NCBI GenBank assembly: GCA_024762475.1 | Contig: JANTHJ010000011.1 | Coordinates: 1-50,043, forward strand | Direction of reading: 5' to 3' | Source of the DNA: Chromatiales bacterium | GTDB lineage: Bacteria; Pseudomonadota; Gammaproteobacteria; Chromatiales; Chromatiaceae | Length of the DNA stretch: 50,043 nt | Shown here: piece after piece, positions 17,580 through 25,650 of the stretch | Numbering within the stretch: the first letter of the stretch is position 1 | Layout: each line of letters opens with the position of its first letter | Made by a program: the position numbers and the translations under genes | The notes under the pieces: model-generated | Databases searched by the model: none | What the model was told of the DNA's origin: nothing | The model's input: the letters and a program-made list of their open reading frames with translations, nothing else

Positions 17580-17605
17580 GCACCAATTATGCCGTATTTT
17601 GGTGC
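17580..17605. promoter_or_regulatory. Palindrome upstream of amt, NtrC-like half-sites
   Basis: GCACCAA (17580-17586) and TTGGTGC (17599-17605) form a perfect inverted pair with 12 bases between, about 50 bases upstream of the amt ATG. NtrC enhancers have TGCACCA and TGGTGCA halves with a shorter spacer, so the halves fit but the spacing does not. I found no good sigma-54 -24/-12 element next to it. Confidence 0.35.
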
Positions 17606-17917
17606 ATGGATTAATCAGGAAGTAACCGGGACGACCTCATCCAATCCCGCAAGCAGTTGCAAGAACTGGAGGAGGGGTTTACCGAAAAAGTTTGCAGCCG
17701 GGATGGCGTAATCTCGTATAAATATATGTATTTATTTCTTTTTATTCTGACACAGCCTCCCCGGCACTGGTAGGGTCACGCGGCCGTGAAGGCGTTTCCC
17801 CTGGGCTCGCCCTAGCTGCCTCGAGTTGATGCATGCTGCCGCACGTACATGGTGCGACACGGTCGGCAGGCGCGTAGTTGGTGCAAGCAGGCGATTGGAC
17901 AGACAGGAGACACAGGC

Positions 17918-17953
17918 AATAAAAAACCGGTGCCTCAAGAGACGAGGCACCGG
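17918..17953 (-). terminator. Rho-independent terminator after the mpl-ubiX transcript
   Basis: On the minus strand a perfect 10-bp stem, CCGGTGCCTC with GAGGCACCGG (17953-17944 and 17936-17927), has a 7-base loop and is followed by TTTTTTATTG. It lies 100 bases beyond the ubiX stop. Confidence 0.9.
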
Positions 17954-18053
17954 CAATCACCAAGGGGAGTCAATCAATGAACAATCAATGTTCATTCAGG
18001 CTTGCGCCTGCAATTCTATGGACCGGGGGGATCGGAAAAGGTTCCCGGACAGT

Positions 18054-18662
18054 TCAGGCCCCCTCCCCCCAGCGCGCGCCCAGCCGATGCGGCACCTCGA
18101 GATGGTCGAGCACGCGCGCGACCACGAAGTCCACGATGTCATCAATGCTCTTCGGCCGAAAATAGAACCCGGGGTTGGCCGGTAGTATCGTGGCCCCGGC
18201 CCGCGTCAGGGCAAGCATGTTCTCCAGATGAATGGCCGAATATGGCGTCTCGCGTATCACCAGTATCAGGGGACGGCGCTCCTTGAGTGCCACATCGGCG
18301 GCGCGGTCGATCAGGTCGTCACAGATGCCGTTGGCCACCGAAGCCAGAGTGCCGGTGGTGCAGGGACAGATCACCATGCCCCGGGGTGGATTGGTACCAC
18401 TGGCCACCGGCGCCAGCCACTGTTGGCGCCCGAACACCTGCAACTGCCCTTCCGGGCAGTCGAAGTGACGGGTCAGGATCGCCTGGATCTCGGCGCTGAC
18501 CGAGGGCAGTTGCAGCTCGGTCTCCATATTGATCACCACCTGCCCCGCCTGCGAGATCATCAACTGCACCTCGCGCCCGGCATCGAGCAGACACTCGATC
18601 AGCCGCAGTCCGTACTGCGCGCCCGACGCCCCGGTAATCGCAACTGCAATGGCCGGATTCAT
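18054..18662 (-). CDS. ubiX: Flavin prenyltransferase UbiX
   Basis: A 202-residue cytosolic enzyme that prenylates FMN to make the cofactor of UbiD decarboxylases in ubiquinone synthesis. The N-terminal FMN site AVAITGASGAQYGLRLIE, the CPCTTGTLASVANG motif (~residues 106-119) and LILVIRETPYSAIHLENM are diagnostic. The C-terminus has ILPANPGFYFRPKSIDDIVD. The start overlaps the mpl stop by 4 bases (ATGA), so the two are translated together. ubiD is not in the window. Confidence 0.95.
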   Translation of the reverse strand: MNPAIAVAITGASGAQYGLRLIECLLDAGREVQLMISQAGQVVINMETELQLPSVSAEIQAILTRHFDCPEGQLQVFGRQQWLAPVASGTNPPRGMVICPCTTGTLASVANGICDDLIDRAADVALKERRPLILVIRETPYSAIHLENMLALTRAGATILPANPGFYFRPKSIDDIVDFVVARVLDHLEVPHRLGARWGEGA

Positions 18663-20029
18663 GCCACCTCCCGCTCCCTCAGCGCCGCCAGAATTCGTTC
18701 ATGGATGCCCTCGAACCCCCCGTTGCTCATCACCAGCACGGTATCGCCCGGCCGGGCCATCGCCATCAGCCAGTCGATGATGGCCTGGGTCTGGTCAGCC
18801 ACCTGCAGCTTCGGGCCCAACGCGCCCAGGGTGGCGCGGGCGTCCCAGCCCAGGTCCGGCGGCGCATAGACCTGGACGCTGTCGGCCTCGGCCAGAGAAG
18901 CAGCCAGGCGATCGGCCATCACCCCCATGCGCATGGTATTGGAGCGCGGCTCGAGCACTGCGTGGATCCGTCCTGTCCCGACCTGGGCCCGCAGCCCGGA
19001 CAGGGTGGTCGCGATGGCGGTGGGATGGTGGGCGAAGTCGTCGAAGACCCGCACACCGTCGACCTCCCCACGCAGCTCCATGCGCCGCTTGACGTTCTCG
19101 AAGCGATTCAGGGCCTCGATCCCCCGCGAAGGCGGCACACCTGCATGGCGGGCGGCGGCCAGGGCGGCCAGGGCATTGGCCATGTTGTGCCGGCCGGTCA
19201 GCGACCAGTCGATCCGGCCGGCGACCTTACCCTCGCACACCACATCGAAACAGCTGCCATCAGCGCTCGCTACGGCAGCGTGCCAGGTGGCCTCGAATTC
19301 GGGGTCGAAGTGCTCGACCGGCGTCCAGCAGCCCATGTCCAGCACCTCGTGCAGATTGCCGTCGTTGAGCGGGCTGACGATCAGACCGTTGCCGGGCAGG
19401 GTCCGCACGAGGTGGTGAAACTGGCGCTGGATCGCCTCCAGATCATCGAAGATATCGGCATGGTCGAACTCCAGGTTGTTCATGATCAGGGTGCGCGGGT
19501 GGTAGTGAACGAACTTGGATCGCTTGTCGAAGAAGGCGGTGTCGTATTCGTCTGCCTCCACGACGAAGAAGGGGCTGCTGCCGGCGCGCGCCGAAAGCCC
19601 GAAGTTCTGCGGCACCCCGCCGATCAGAAAACCGGGTGCCAGCCCGGCGTCTTCGAGTATCCATGCCAGCATGCTGCTGGTGGTGGTCTTGCCATGGGTC
19701 CCTGCCACCCCCAGCACCCAGCGATCGGCCAGGACGTGCTCCGCCAGCCATTGGGGTCCGGAGGTATAGCGCAGGCCCTCGTCGAGCAGGTACTCCACCG
19801 CCGGATTGCCACGCGACAGGGCATTGCCCACTACGACCATGTCCGGGGCCGGTTGCAGATGTTCCGGCAGGTAGCCCTCCATCAGGCGTATGCCGGCCGC
19901 CTCCAGCTGGGTACTCATGGGAGGATAGACGTTGGCATCCGAGCCGGAGACCTGGTGGCCCAACTCGCGCGCAATCAGGGCGATGCCGCCCATGAAGGTG
20001 CCACAGATACCGAGGATGTGAATGTGCAT
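18659..20029 (-). CDS. mpl: UDP-MurNAc:L-Ala-gamma-D-Glu-mDAP ligase (murein tripeptide recycling)
   Basis: A 456-residue Mur-ligase-family enzyme that joins recycled murein tripeptide to UDP-N-acetylmuramate in the cytosol. The N-terminus MHIHILGICGTFMGG, with GSDANVYPPMSTQL, is that of Mpl rather than MurC. The ATP loop is GVAGTHGKTTTSSMLAWIL (~residues 108-126). The central domain has ADEYDTAFFDKRSKF and NLEFDHADIFDDL. The C-terminal domain starts near VFDDFAHHPTAIATTL. It precedes ubiX with a 4-base overlap. Confidence 0.95.
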   Translation of the reverse strand: MHIHILGICGTFMGGIALIARELGHQVSGSDANVYPPMSTQLEAAGIRLMEGYLPEHLQPAPDMVVVGNALSRGNPAVEYLLDEGLRYTSGPQWLAEHVLADRWVLGVAGTHGKTTTSSMLAWILEDAGLAPGFLIGGVPQNFGLSARAGSSPFFVVEADEYDTAFFDKRSKFVHYHPRTLIMNNLEFDHADIFDDLEAIQRQFHHLVRTLPGNGLIVSPLNDGNLHEVLDMGCWTPVEHFDPEFEATWHAAVASADGSCFDVVCEGKVAGRIDWSLTGRHNMANALAALAAARHAGVPPSRGIEALNRFENVKRRMELRGEVDGVRVFDDFAHHPTAIATTLSGLRAQVGTGRIHAVLEPRSNTMRMGVMADRLAASLAEADSVQVYAPPDLGWDARATLGALGPKLQVADQTQAIIDWLMAMARPGDTVLVMSNGGFEGIHERILAALREREVA

Positions 20030-20054
20030 CGGCGATCGACTCAGGGTGAATAAG

Positions 20055-20088
20055 TATTAACCCGGCATATTAGGTCGCCGGGTTAATA
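20055..20088. terminator. Perfect 12-bp hairpin between the membrane protein gene and mpl
   Basis: TATTAACCCGGC (20055-20066) pairs with GCCGGGTTAATA (20077-20088) around a 10-base loop. The 3' arm encodes the last residues of the upstream membrane protein gene and the loop includes its TAA stop. No U run follows, so it may be a weak terminator or a processing/attenuation site ahead of mpl rather than a strong stop. Confidence 0.5.
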
Positions 20089-20594
20089 ACCAGTTCGGGC
20101 GGCAACCACTGTGCAACCAGGCCGAGCAGGAACATTGTATAGGCGAAGGCGAGCAGGATCCCGAAGCCCAGCGAGATCTCCAACGCATGTCGCAGGATAT
20201 GACCGAGCACCGCCAGCCCCCAGAAGAACAACGCCAGGTCGAGCAGATCGACCAGGCCGCCGATACCGGCAACGCCGGCGACCAAGCGATAGCCCAGCGC
20301 CAGGACACCCATCAGCGCGCTCGCACCCAGCAATGCGACGTAGGACTGCCGCCAGCGGGCGGCATGGCCGCGCACCTGCAGGGCCGCGAACAGCAGCGCC
20401 GCACTGACTCCCAGCTCCAGCACCTCGGCCCCCAGTGCGCGCCCTGCTCCGCCGAATATGGCCCGTCCCAGCAGTACGTTGACCACCAGGTTCAGGCCGA
20501 TCAGTAGCGTCAGTACTCCCAGCGAGGAAGGCGCGTCCTGCGGCCCACGACGCAACAGCAACAGCTGCCAGAAATATTCTATCAATTGGCGCAT
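20070..20594 (-). CDS. Integral membrane protein, function unknown
   Basis: A 174-residue protein with about four to five hydrophobic segments: LGVLTLLIGLNLVVNVLLG, LELGVSAALLFAALQV, YVALLGASALMGVLALGYRL, GLVDLLDLALFFWGLAVLG and LGFGILLAFAYTMFLLGLV. The arrangement is like Yip1-type or DUF-type small inner-membrane proteins, but I do not assign a family. It lies 40 bases before mpl on the same strand and diverges from rnd. The last codons and stop fall inside a perfect hairpin. Confidence 0.75.
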   Translation of the reverse strand: MRQLIEYFWQLLLLRRGPQDAPSSLGVLTLLIGLNLVVNVLLGRAIFGGAGRALGAEVLELGVSAALLFAALQVRGHAARWRQSYVALLGASALMGVLALGYRLVAGVAGIGGLVDLLDLALFFWGLAVLGHILRHALEISLGFGILLAFAYTMFLLGLVAQWLPPELVINPAT

Positions 20595-20706
20595 GACGGG
20601 TTCGCAGCAATCATGCTGAGGAATCTACACGGCTCCGGGATGCTATGCTACGCATCCGTTCAGCTAGTCCGCCACCATCCACTGTCAACCGTTTTCGCCT
20701 ACCCCC

Positions 20707-21885
20707 TTGCCAGACGAGATACAAGAACCACTGATCGACACCCGCGAGGCACTCGAAGCGCTGTGCATGCAGCTGCGTGGCAGCGAATGGCTGGCGGTGG
20801 ATACCGAGTTCATCCGCGAGCGCACCTATTATCCCAGGCTGTGCCTGATCCAGGTGAGCAATGGCGAGGTGGCAGCCTGCGTCGACCCGATCGTGCTCGG
20901 CGAGGATATCCAGCCGTTCCTCGACCTGTTGTTCGAAGGCAGCATTCTCAAGGTCTTCCATGCGGCCCGCCAGGATCTGGAGATCTTTTGGCACGACTGG
21001 GGGCGCTTTCCCCTGCCGCTGTTCGACACCCAGCCGGCCGCCGCGCTGCTGGGCCACGGCGACCAGATCGGCTATGCCAACCTGGTCAAGCAGGTACTCG
21101 GCGTCGAACTCCCCAAGGATCAATCACGCACCGACTGGTCGGCGCGCCCCCTGAACACCGACCAGATCCGCTATGCGCTGGACGACGTGATCTACCTCGG
21201 ACAACTTTACCTGCAGATGCGCGGCAGCCTCTCCGACCGGGAACGCCTGCAGTGGCTGGCCGCCGACTTCGCCGAGCTGGCCAACCCGGCCACCTACGAG
21301 CCCGACCCCCGCGAGCTGTGGAAAAAGGTCAAGGGCCGCCAGCACCTGCGGGGCCGCCAACTGGCCGTCCTGCAGGCACTCGCCGCATGGCGGGAGAACC
21401 AGGCGCGCTCGCGCGACCTGCCCCGCAAGTGGGTGCTCAAGGACGACGTCATGATCGAGCTGTGCCGGCGCCTGCCGCGCAATCTCGAGGAACTGGCCAA
21501 AGTACGTGGTGTCGAGGCCGGCCTGGTGCGCAAGGAGGGCAAGACCGTTGTGGACCTCATCCAGAAGGCCGCCGCCCTGCCCAAGGACCAATGGCCGGTG
21601 GAAAAGCGCCGCCCCGCGCCCTTGACCCCGCAGCAGGAGGCCATGGTCGACTATCTCAGCGCTGCCCTGCGATTGCTGGCCGCCGAGCACCAGCTCTCGC
21701 CCCAGGCGATCGCCACCCACAAGGATCTGCAGAAGCTGGCGCGGGGGGAGAGTGATAGTTCCCTGCTCCATGGTTGGCGCAAGGCGTTGGCGGGCGAGCC
21801 GTTGATGGCGCTCCTGCGGGGCGAGACGCAGCTGCACAACGAGGGCGGGGAGCTGACATTGCAAGCAGAGGCCCCGCCTCGGTGA
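20707..21885 (+). CDS. rnd: Ribonuclease D
   Basis: A 392-residue 3'-5' exoribonuclease that trims tRNA and other stable RNA precursors. It uses a TTG start (MPDEIQEPLIDTREAL after initiation). The DEDD-type exonuclease domain (~1-190) has WLAVDTEFIRERTYYP, the second Asp in FHAARQDLEIF, and YALDDVIYLGQLY for the final motif. An HRDC domain begins near residue 205 (QLAVLQALAAWRENQAR, followed by LPRKWVLKDD). Length is close to E. coli Rnd (375) with a short extra tail. It diverges from the membrane protein gene with ~110 bases between. Confidence 0.95.
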   Translation: MPDEIQEPLIDTREALEALCMQLRGSEWLAVDTEFIRERTYYPRLCLIQVSNGEVAACVDPIVLGEDIQPFLDLLFEGSILKVFHAARQDLEIFWHDWGRFPLPLFDTQPAAALLGHGDQIGYANLVKQVLGVELPKDQSRTDWSARPLNTDQIRYALDDVIYLGQLYLQMRGSLSDRERLQWLAADFAELANPATYEPDPRELWKKVKGRQHLRGRQLAVLQALAAWRENQARSRDLPRKWVLKDDVMIELCRRLPRNLEELAKVRGVEAGLVRKEGKTVVDLIQKAAALPKDQWPVEKRRPAPLTPQQEAMVDYLSAALRLLAAEHQLSPQAIATHKDLQKLARGESDSSLLHGWRKALAGEPLMALLRGETQLHNEGGELTLQAEAPPR

Positions 21886-21997
21886 TAATCCTGCCACTCG
21901 GCGCAAAACCTGACCTGTAAAATTGATCTGCATCAGGGGCCAGCCCCGGAACCTGGGGTTTAATCGCCTCTTCAAAGGGCAGCAAGGCCAGAAACTG

Positions 21998-22384
21998 GTG
22001 GAGTTATCGCAAGCGCATCGCCGAATCCTCAGCTGGATACTGATACTCGGCATTCTCTGCCAGCCCGTGCTCACCTACCTGGGCACCCCCAGGGCGGCGC
22101 ATACCCTCCAGGGAATTACGGTGCTCGTGTGCACTCTGAGGGGAACACCCAAGGAAGTCCGGCTGGACCTGCCGCCCATCGACAGAGACGATGCCGCGGC
22201 GCCGGGCGAACCCTGTCCCGCCCTCGAACTGATCAAGATGGCCGGTATCGCATGGGCGCCCTCCCTGCCGGAGGTACCCGAGTGCGTCCTGTTTTCCGTT
22301 GCCCTGGTCGACCAAACCGCCAGGCAGTCCCATCGCCGTATTCACTTCTCGGCCTACGCATCGCGGGCGCCGCCTCTCGCCTGA
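21998..22384 (+). CDS. Small secreted or membrane-anchored DUF2946-like protein
   Basis: Read from a GTG at 21998 (VELSQAHRRILSWILILGIL...), giving ~128 residues; an ATG at 21923 in the same frame is possible. A hydrophobic N-terminal segment is followed by HTLQGITVLVCTLRGT and later GEPCPALELIKMAGIAW. A hydrophobic N-terminus, a VVCT-like Cys and a later CP motif recall DUF2946 proteins, which often sit beside copper TonB receptors as here. The C-terminal ~30 residues are less typical. The ribosome site is weak. The role may be in metal handling in the periplasm, which is inference from the neighbour. Confidence 0.5.
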   Translation: MELSQAHRRILSWILILGILCQPVLTYLGTPRAAHTLQGITVLVCTLRGTPKEVRLDLPPIDRDDAAAPGEPCPALELIKMAGIAWAPSLPEVPECVLFSVALVDQTARQSHRRIHFSAYASRAPPLA

Positions 22385-22401
22385 TTCAGCCTTCTGAATC
22401 A
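22382..22401. promoter_or_regulatory. 8-bp dyad at the end of the DUF2946-like gene
   Basis: TGATTCAG (22382-22389) and CTGAATCA (22394-22401) form a perfect inverted repeat with a 4-base centre, beginning at the TGA stop of the upstream gene and 80 bases ahead of the copper receptor ATG. It could be an operator for a dimeric regulator or a small RNA hairpin; no known consensus is matched. Confidence 0.4.
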
Positions 22402-22416
22402 ACCTTGAATCCTATC

Positions 22417-22460
22417 GCCATCGGCATGGCATCGCACCCGAGGGTGCGCCTGCCGATGGC
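22417..22460. promoter_or_regulatory. Compound hairpin in the copper receptor leader
   Basis: Outer arms GCCATCGGCA (22417-22426) and TGCCGATGGC (22451-22460) are perfectly complementary. Nested inside is CGCACCC (22433-22439) with GGGTGCG (22442-22448). The structure ends 20 bases before the receptor ATG and has no U run, so it looks like a leader RNA element or REP-type repeat rather than a terminator. Confidence 0.6.
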
Positions 22461-22480
22461 TCGAGCGCGAGAGAATCGTT

Positions 22481-24520
22481 ATGAAGTTTCGTCACACCCT
22501 CGTGGCGGCTGGAGTGCTGTGCACCCTGTCGCCCTACACCACCGCGGCCGACCGACTGGCGCCGGTGGAAGTCACGGCCACCTCCCCGCAACCGGGCAGC
22601 ACCACGCTGCTCCCCTTCGAGCTGCCTCCGGCGAAGACGTCCGCCGACGCACTGCGCGCACTCCCGGGAATCTCGGGAAGCCGCAAGGGGGGCCATGGCA
22701 CTGACCCGTCCATCCGTGGCCTTTCCGAAACCCGGCTGAACGTCCTGCTGGACGGCGCCTACGTGCACGGCGGATGCCCTAGCCGCATGGATCCGCCCAC
22801 CTCTTACGCGCCATTGAGCACCTATGACGAGGTCACGATCATCCGCGGCGTGCAGACCCTCGAATATGGTGCCGGCGGCCCGGGTGGCACCATCTTGCTG
22901 GAACGATCGACCGAGCCCTTCGGCCCGGACGAGCCGGCGCGCGCACTGCTGGAAGGCGGATATCGCAGCAATGGCACCGCGTGGGACGCCACGGCAGACG
23001 TGGCCGACGGCAATCCGAACGGTTACCTAAGGGCGATCGGCCACCTCAGTCAGGCACACAATTATGAAGACGGATCCGGCAACAAGGTGCGCTCCAGCTA
23101 TCGCGCGCGTGCCGGAACCTTCATCGCCGGTTGGACGCCGCGCGAGAACGAGCGCCTGGAATTGAGCGTCGAGCGTCAGGAAACCAAGGATATCCTGTTT
23201 CCCGGGCTGGGCATGGACGCGCCCTATGCCAATGACACCTCGGTTCGCCTGAAATACCGCAATACCGACCGGCCCGGTCCCTTCGCCAGCCTCAAGGCGG
23301 AGATCTACCGCACCGAGGTCGACCACCTGATGGACAACTACACCCTGCGCACGCCGGGGCCCATGCAGCTCGCCGCCCCTTCCACCTCCAATACCACGGG
23401 CGGCCGTGTTACAGCGGAGCTGACGTCCTCCCTGGGGCCGTGGAAGATGGGCCTGGACACTCAGCACAACGCCCGGGACGCGCGTCGGCAGACCAGGACG
23501 GGCACCCTGCAAAGTATCCTCTGGCCCGACGCGCGAATCTGGCAGGCCGGCCTGTTCGCTGAACTGACCCACCCACTCGGCAACAAGGACCGGCTGATCG
23601 CCGGCCTGCGTTTTGACCACGTGAAGGCCGAGGCGGATCGACAGAAAGTGAATACTGACCCTGCGGCAGCTGCCACCAGCAATGATGTACCGGCCAATCT
23701 TTATGCCAACCTCTATGGCACCACGGCAAGCGATCGCAACGAGAACAACCTGGGGGGACTGGTACGCTTCGAGCACGATCTGCCCGCCAATCGCGGCATG
23801 GTCTATGCCGGCCTGTCACGCACCGTGCGAACCGCAGATGCGACCGAACGCTATATTGCCGCGTGGATGATGGATCCCACCAAGGTGCGGGTAGGCAATC
23901 CTGCCCTCTCGCCGGAGAAACACCATCAGGCCGAGGCAGGTATTGCCTGGAAGGCAAAGAACTGGCGCGCGGATGCGTCGGTGTTTCTGAACAAGGTGAG
24001 CGACTACATCCTGCGCGACCGCAACACCTCGCGCAACGAGATTTATCGCAACGTGGACGCCACCCTCTATGGTGGCGAGTTCAACCTGGTCCGGCAGTGG
24101 TCACCCAACTGGAGCAGCACCCTGGGCGCCGCCTATGTACACGCACAGAACGATACCGACGGCCGACCGATTGCCCAGACCCCTCCCCTGGAAGGCAGCC
24201 TGTCGCTGGATTACCGGCAGGACCGGTTGGAGGCGGGAGCCCGATTGCGCGCGGCGGCCACCCAGACCCGGGTGGATCTCTACTCGTCGAGTGGCGTCCT
24301 GGGTGACGGTCGGGATGCCCGCAAGACCCCCGGCTGGGCCGTCGCGGACCTCTATGGACGCTATCGCGTAAACGATTCGCTAGAACTCGCTGCGGGCATC
24401 GACAACCTGCTCAACCACAGCTACGCCGAGCACCTAAACCTGGAAGACGGCGACGGCAACACGGTGCAGGTAAACGAGCCCGGCAGGTCGTTCTGGCTGA
24501 AGCTGTCGGCGGCCTTCTGA
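22481..24520 (+). CDS. oprC: TonB-dependent copper receptor (OprC/NosA type)
   Basis: A 679-residue outer-membrane receptor. A signal peptide covers ~1-22 (ending YTTAADR). The N-terminal TonB-box-like segment VEVTATSP is followed by a plug domain with DALRALPGISGSRKGG, SIRGLSETRLNVLLDG and the family-specific GGCPSRMDPPTSYAPL. Then comes VTIIRGVQTLEYGAGGPGGT. The barrel ends in a C-terminal Phe (SFWLKLSAAF), as expected for outer-membrane insertion. OprC/NosA proteins import copper, in some species for nitrous oxide reductase maturation. It follows the DUF2946-like gene. A structured leader precedes it. Confidence 0.92.
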   Translation: MKFRHTLVAAGVLCTLSPYTTAADRLAPVEVTATSPQPGSTTLLPFELPPAKTSADALRALPGISGSRKGGHGTDPSIRGLSETRLNVLLDGAYVHGGCPSRMDPPTSYAPLSTYDEVTIIRGVQTLEYGAGGPGGTILLERSTEPFGPDEPARALLEGGYRSNGTAWDATADVADGNPNGYLRAIGHLSQAHNYEDGSGNKVRSSYRARAGTFIAGWTPRENERLELSVERQETKDILFPGLGMDAPYANDTSVRLKYRNTDRPGPFASLKAEIYRTEVDHLMDNYTLRTPGPMQLAAPSTSNTTGGRVTAELTSSLGPWKMGLDTQHNARDARRQTRTGTLQSILWPDARIWQAGLFAELTHPLGNKDRLIAGLRFDHVKAEADRQKVNTDPAAAATSNDVPANLYANLYGTTASDRNENNLGGLVRFEHDLPANRGMVYAGLSRTVRTADATERYIAAWMMDPTKVRVGNPALSPEKHHQAEAGIAWKAKNWRADASVFLNKVSDYILRDRNTSRNEIYRNVDATLYGGEFNLVRQWSPNWSSTLGAAYVHAQNDTDGRPIAQTPPLEGSLSLDYRQDRLEAGARLRAAATQTRVDLYSSSGVLGDGRDARKTPGWAVADLYGRYRVNDSLELAAGIDNLLNHSYAEHLNLEDGDGNTVQVNEPGRSFWLKLSAAF

Positions 24521-24527
24521 TGGCAAG

Positions 24528-24552
24528 GGCCGGGCAGTGACACTGCCCGGCC
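24528..24552. terminator. Hairpin between converging oprC and Sel1 genes
   Basis: GGCCGGGCAGTG (24528-24539) and CACTGCCCGGCC (24541-24552) are a perfect inverted pair eight bases after the oprC stop and 33 bases beyond the stop of the converging gene. There is no U run, so it may be a Rho-independent-like or stabilising hairpin serving both directions. Confidence 0.6.
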
Positions 24553-24585
24553 GCGTCTCTGATCGCGATTCGAGCGAGTCGCTAC

Positions 24586-25032
24586 TCAAAGATCGTCGAA
24601 CCCCGCCTTGCAGAACCACTCTCTGGCCTTCTCTTCGTCGCGTTCGACGCCGTTGCCCTCGCGATACATCATGCCGAGTGTGGTCATAGCACCCTGGAGC
24701 CCCTGCTCCGCCGCCTTCTCGAACCACTCGATGGCCTTCTCGGGGTTCTGCTCCACGCATTCACCCTGCATGTACATAAAGGCGAGGCCATGCTGTGCCA
24801 GACCCAGACCCGCCTCGGCCGCTGCCTTCATGTATTTGTAGGCCAGCAATTCGTTCTCGACCATGCCCAGGCCGTTCTGCGCCATGATCGCCATGCGATA
24901 CTGCGCCTCGGGATTGCCCGACTCCGCGAGCGGCCCCAGCAGGCTGGTCGCCGTGCTGAAGTGCTTGGCCTCGAAGGCCGCAATGCCGCTGCTGAGGTCC
25001 ATATCGAGGACACCCTTGTTCTCTTCACTCAT
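24586..25032 (-). CDS. Sel1-repeat protein
   Basis: A 148-residue soluble protein, start MSEENKGVLDMDLSSG chosen for the GAGGAAAAAAAGACG ribosome site; the longer frame would overlap the upstream gene. Three Sel1/TPR-like repeats are visible: NPEAQYRMAIMAQNGLG, LGLAQHGLAFMYMQGECV and LQGAMTTLGMMYREGNGV, each followed by an EKAxxWFxKAA-type helix. Such proteins mediate protein-protein contacts. Its ATG overlaps the DUF4442 gene stop by 4 bases, so the two are co-translated. A second Sel1 protein lies at 30030-30659. Confidence 0.87.
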   Translation of the reverse strand: MSEENKGVLDMDLSSGIAAFEAKHFSTATSLLGPLAESGNPEAQYRMAIMAQNGLGMVENELLAYKYMKAAAEAGLGLAQHGLAFMYMQGECVEQNPEKAIEWFEKAAEQGLQGAMTTLGMMYREGNGVERDEEKAREWFCKAGFDDL

Positions 25033-25526
25033 CGTCTTTTTTTCCTCTGCCCGGACCGATAATCTCCCGGCCGTATGGCAACCGTGTTTTCCACTTGCAC
25101 GCAAAGCGCGTCGTTGCGGTCGTAAAACCCGTATTCGAACACCGGATCGGCATGTCTGCGAGCTGCCAGGCGTGTCGCGATAGCGTCGCGCTGGCCGGAT
25201 TCGAAATCGAAGCGCAGCGTCAGATCGGTGCGTCCTTCGCGCCTGAAATCCAGCTTCATCGCCCGCGTCCAAACCTGGTGACCGGGAAAGACCCGGTCGC
25301 AGGCCAGAGCCGCCACCGGATCGGCCAGCGCGGCGATCGCACCACCGAACATGCCACCGCCCGGATTGCGGTTGAACCGGTTGAGCGGCAGCAGGATGCA
25401 CACGTGCCGCCAATCGTCTTCCAGCACCAGCACCCGGATCGACATCGCATCAAACGGCGGAAACCACTCCAGCCGTTTCGCGGGGCTCACCCAGGGCAGA
25501 CGCCTGAACCAGCTGGGTATCATCAT
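25029..25526 (-). CDS. DUF4442 hotdog-fold, thioesterase-like protein
   Basis: A 165-residue protein starting MMIPSWFRRLPWVSPAKRL; an upstream frame exists but would run back through the divergent promoter region. The pattern DDWRHVCILLPLNRFNRNP, GGGMFGGAIAALADPVAAL and VWTRAMKLDFRREGRTDL matches DUF4442 (PaaI-related) hotdog proteins. The C-terminal ~20 residues are basic (SGQRKKRR). A role as an acyl-CoA thioesterase is suggested by fold only. It is divergent from glcF with ~125 bases between. Confidence 0.82.
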   Translation of the reverse strand: MMIPSWFRRLPWVSPAKRLEWFPPFDAMSIRVLVLEDDWRHVCILLPLNRFNRNPGGGMFGGAIAALADPVAALACDRVFPGHQVWTRAMKLDFRREGRTDLTLRFDFESGQRDAIATRLAARRHADPVFEYGFYDRNDALCVQVENTVAIRPGDYRSGQRKKRR

Positions 25527-25650
25527 CTCATCTCTCGCAAGACAGCTCTCCGCATCGATTGCGGGGTTAAGGAAGCCCTCTCGACGGCTCGTAGCGCCAC
25601 CGAACCTTTTGCTATTCTGCGCCCTTGATCCCCACAGGCTCCACCCCCGC

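Larger units (their letters stand above)
17532..18053. other. Intergenic region between amt and ubiX, no gene seen
   Basis: Short open frames here lack ribosome sites and family features. The region holds a 7+7 palindrome near the amt start (17580-17605), an AT-rich stretch at about 17715-17750, and a clear minus-strand terminator (17918-17953) that closes the ubiX transcript. Nothing else is recognised. Confidence 0.7.

Noticed and set aside
17532-17760. Sigma-54 promoter for amt
   Set aside because: I looked for GG-N10-GC elements on the minus strand near the dyad and found no convincing one.
17742-17963. Possible 73-codon gene in the amt-ubiX gap
   Set aside because: It runs through the terminator of the ubiX transcript, has no ribosome site and shows no family pattern.
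22417-22460. Cobalamin or other known riboswitch before the TonB receptor
   Set aside because: The stretch is too short and lacks the conserved cobalamin box; only a nested hairpin is seen.
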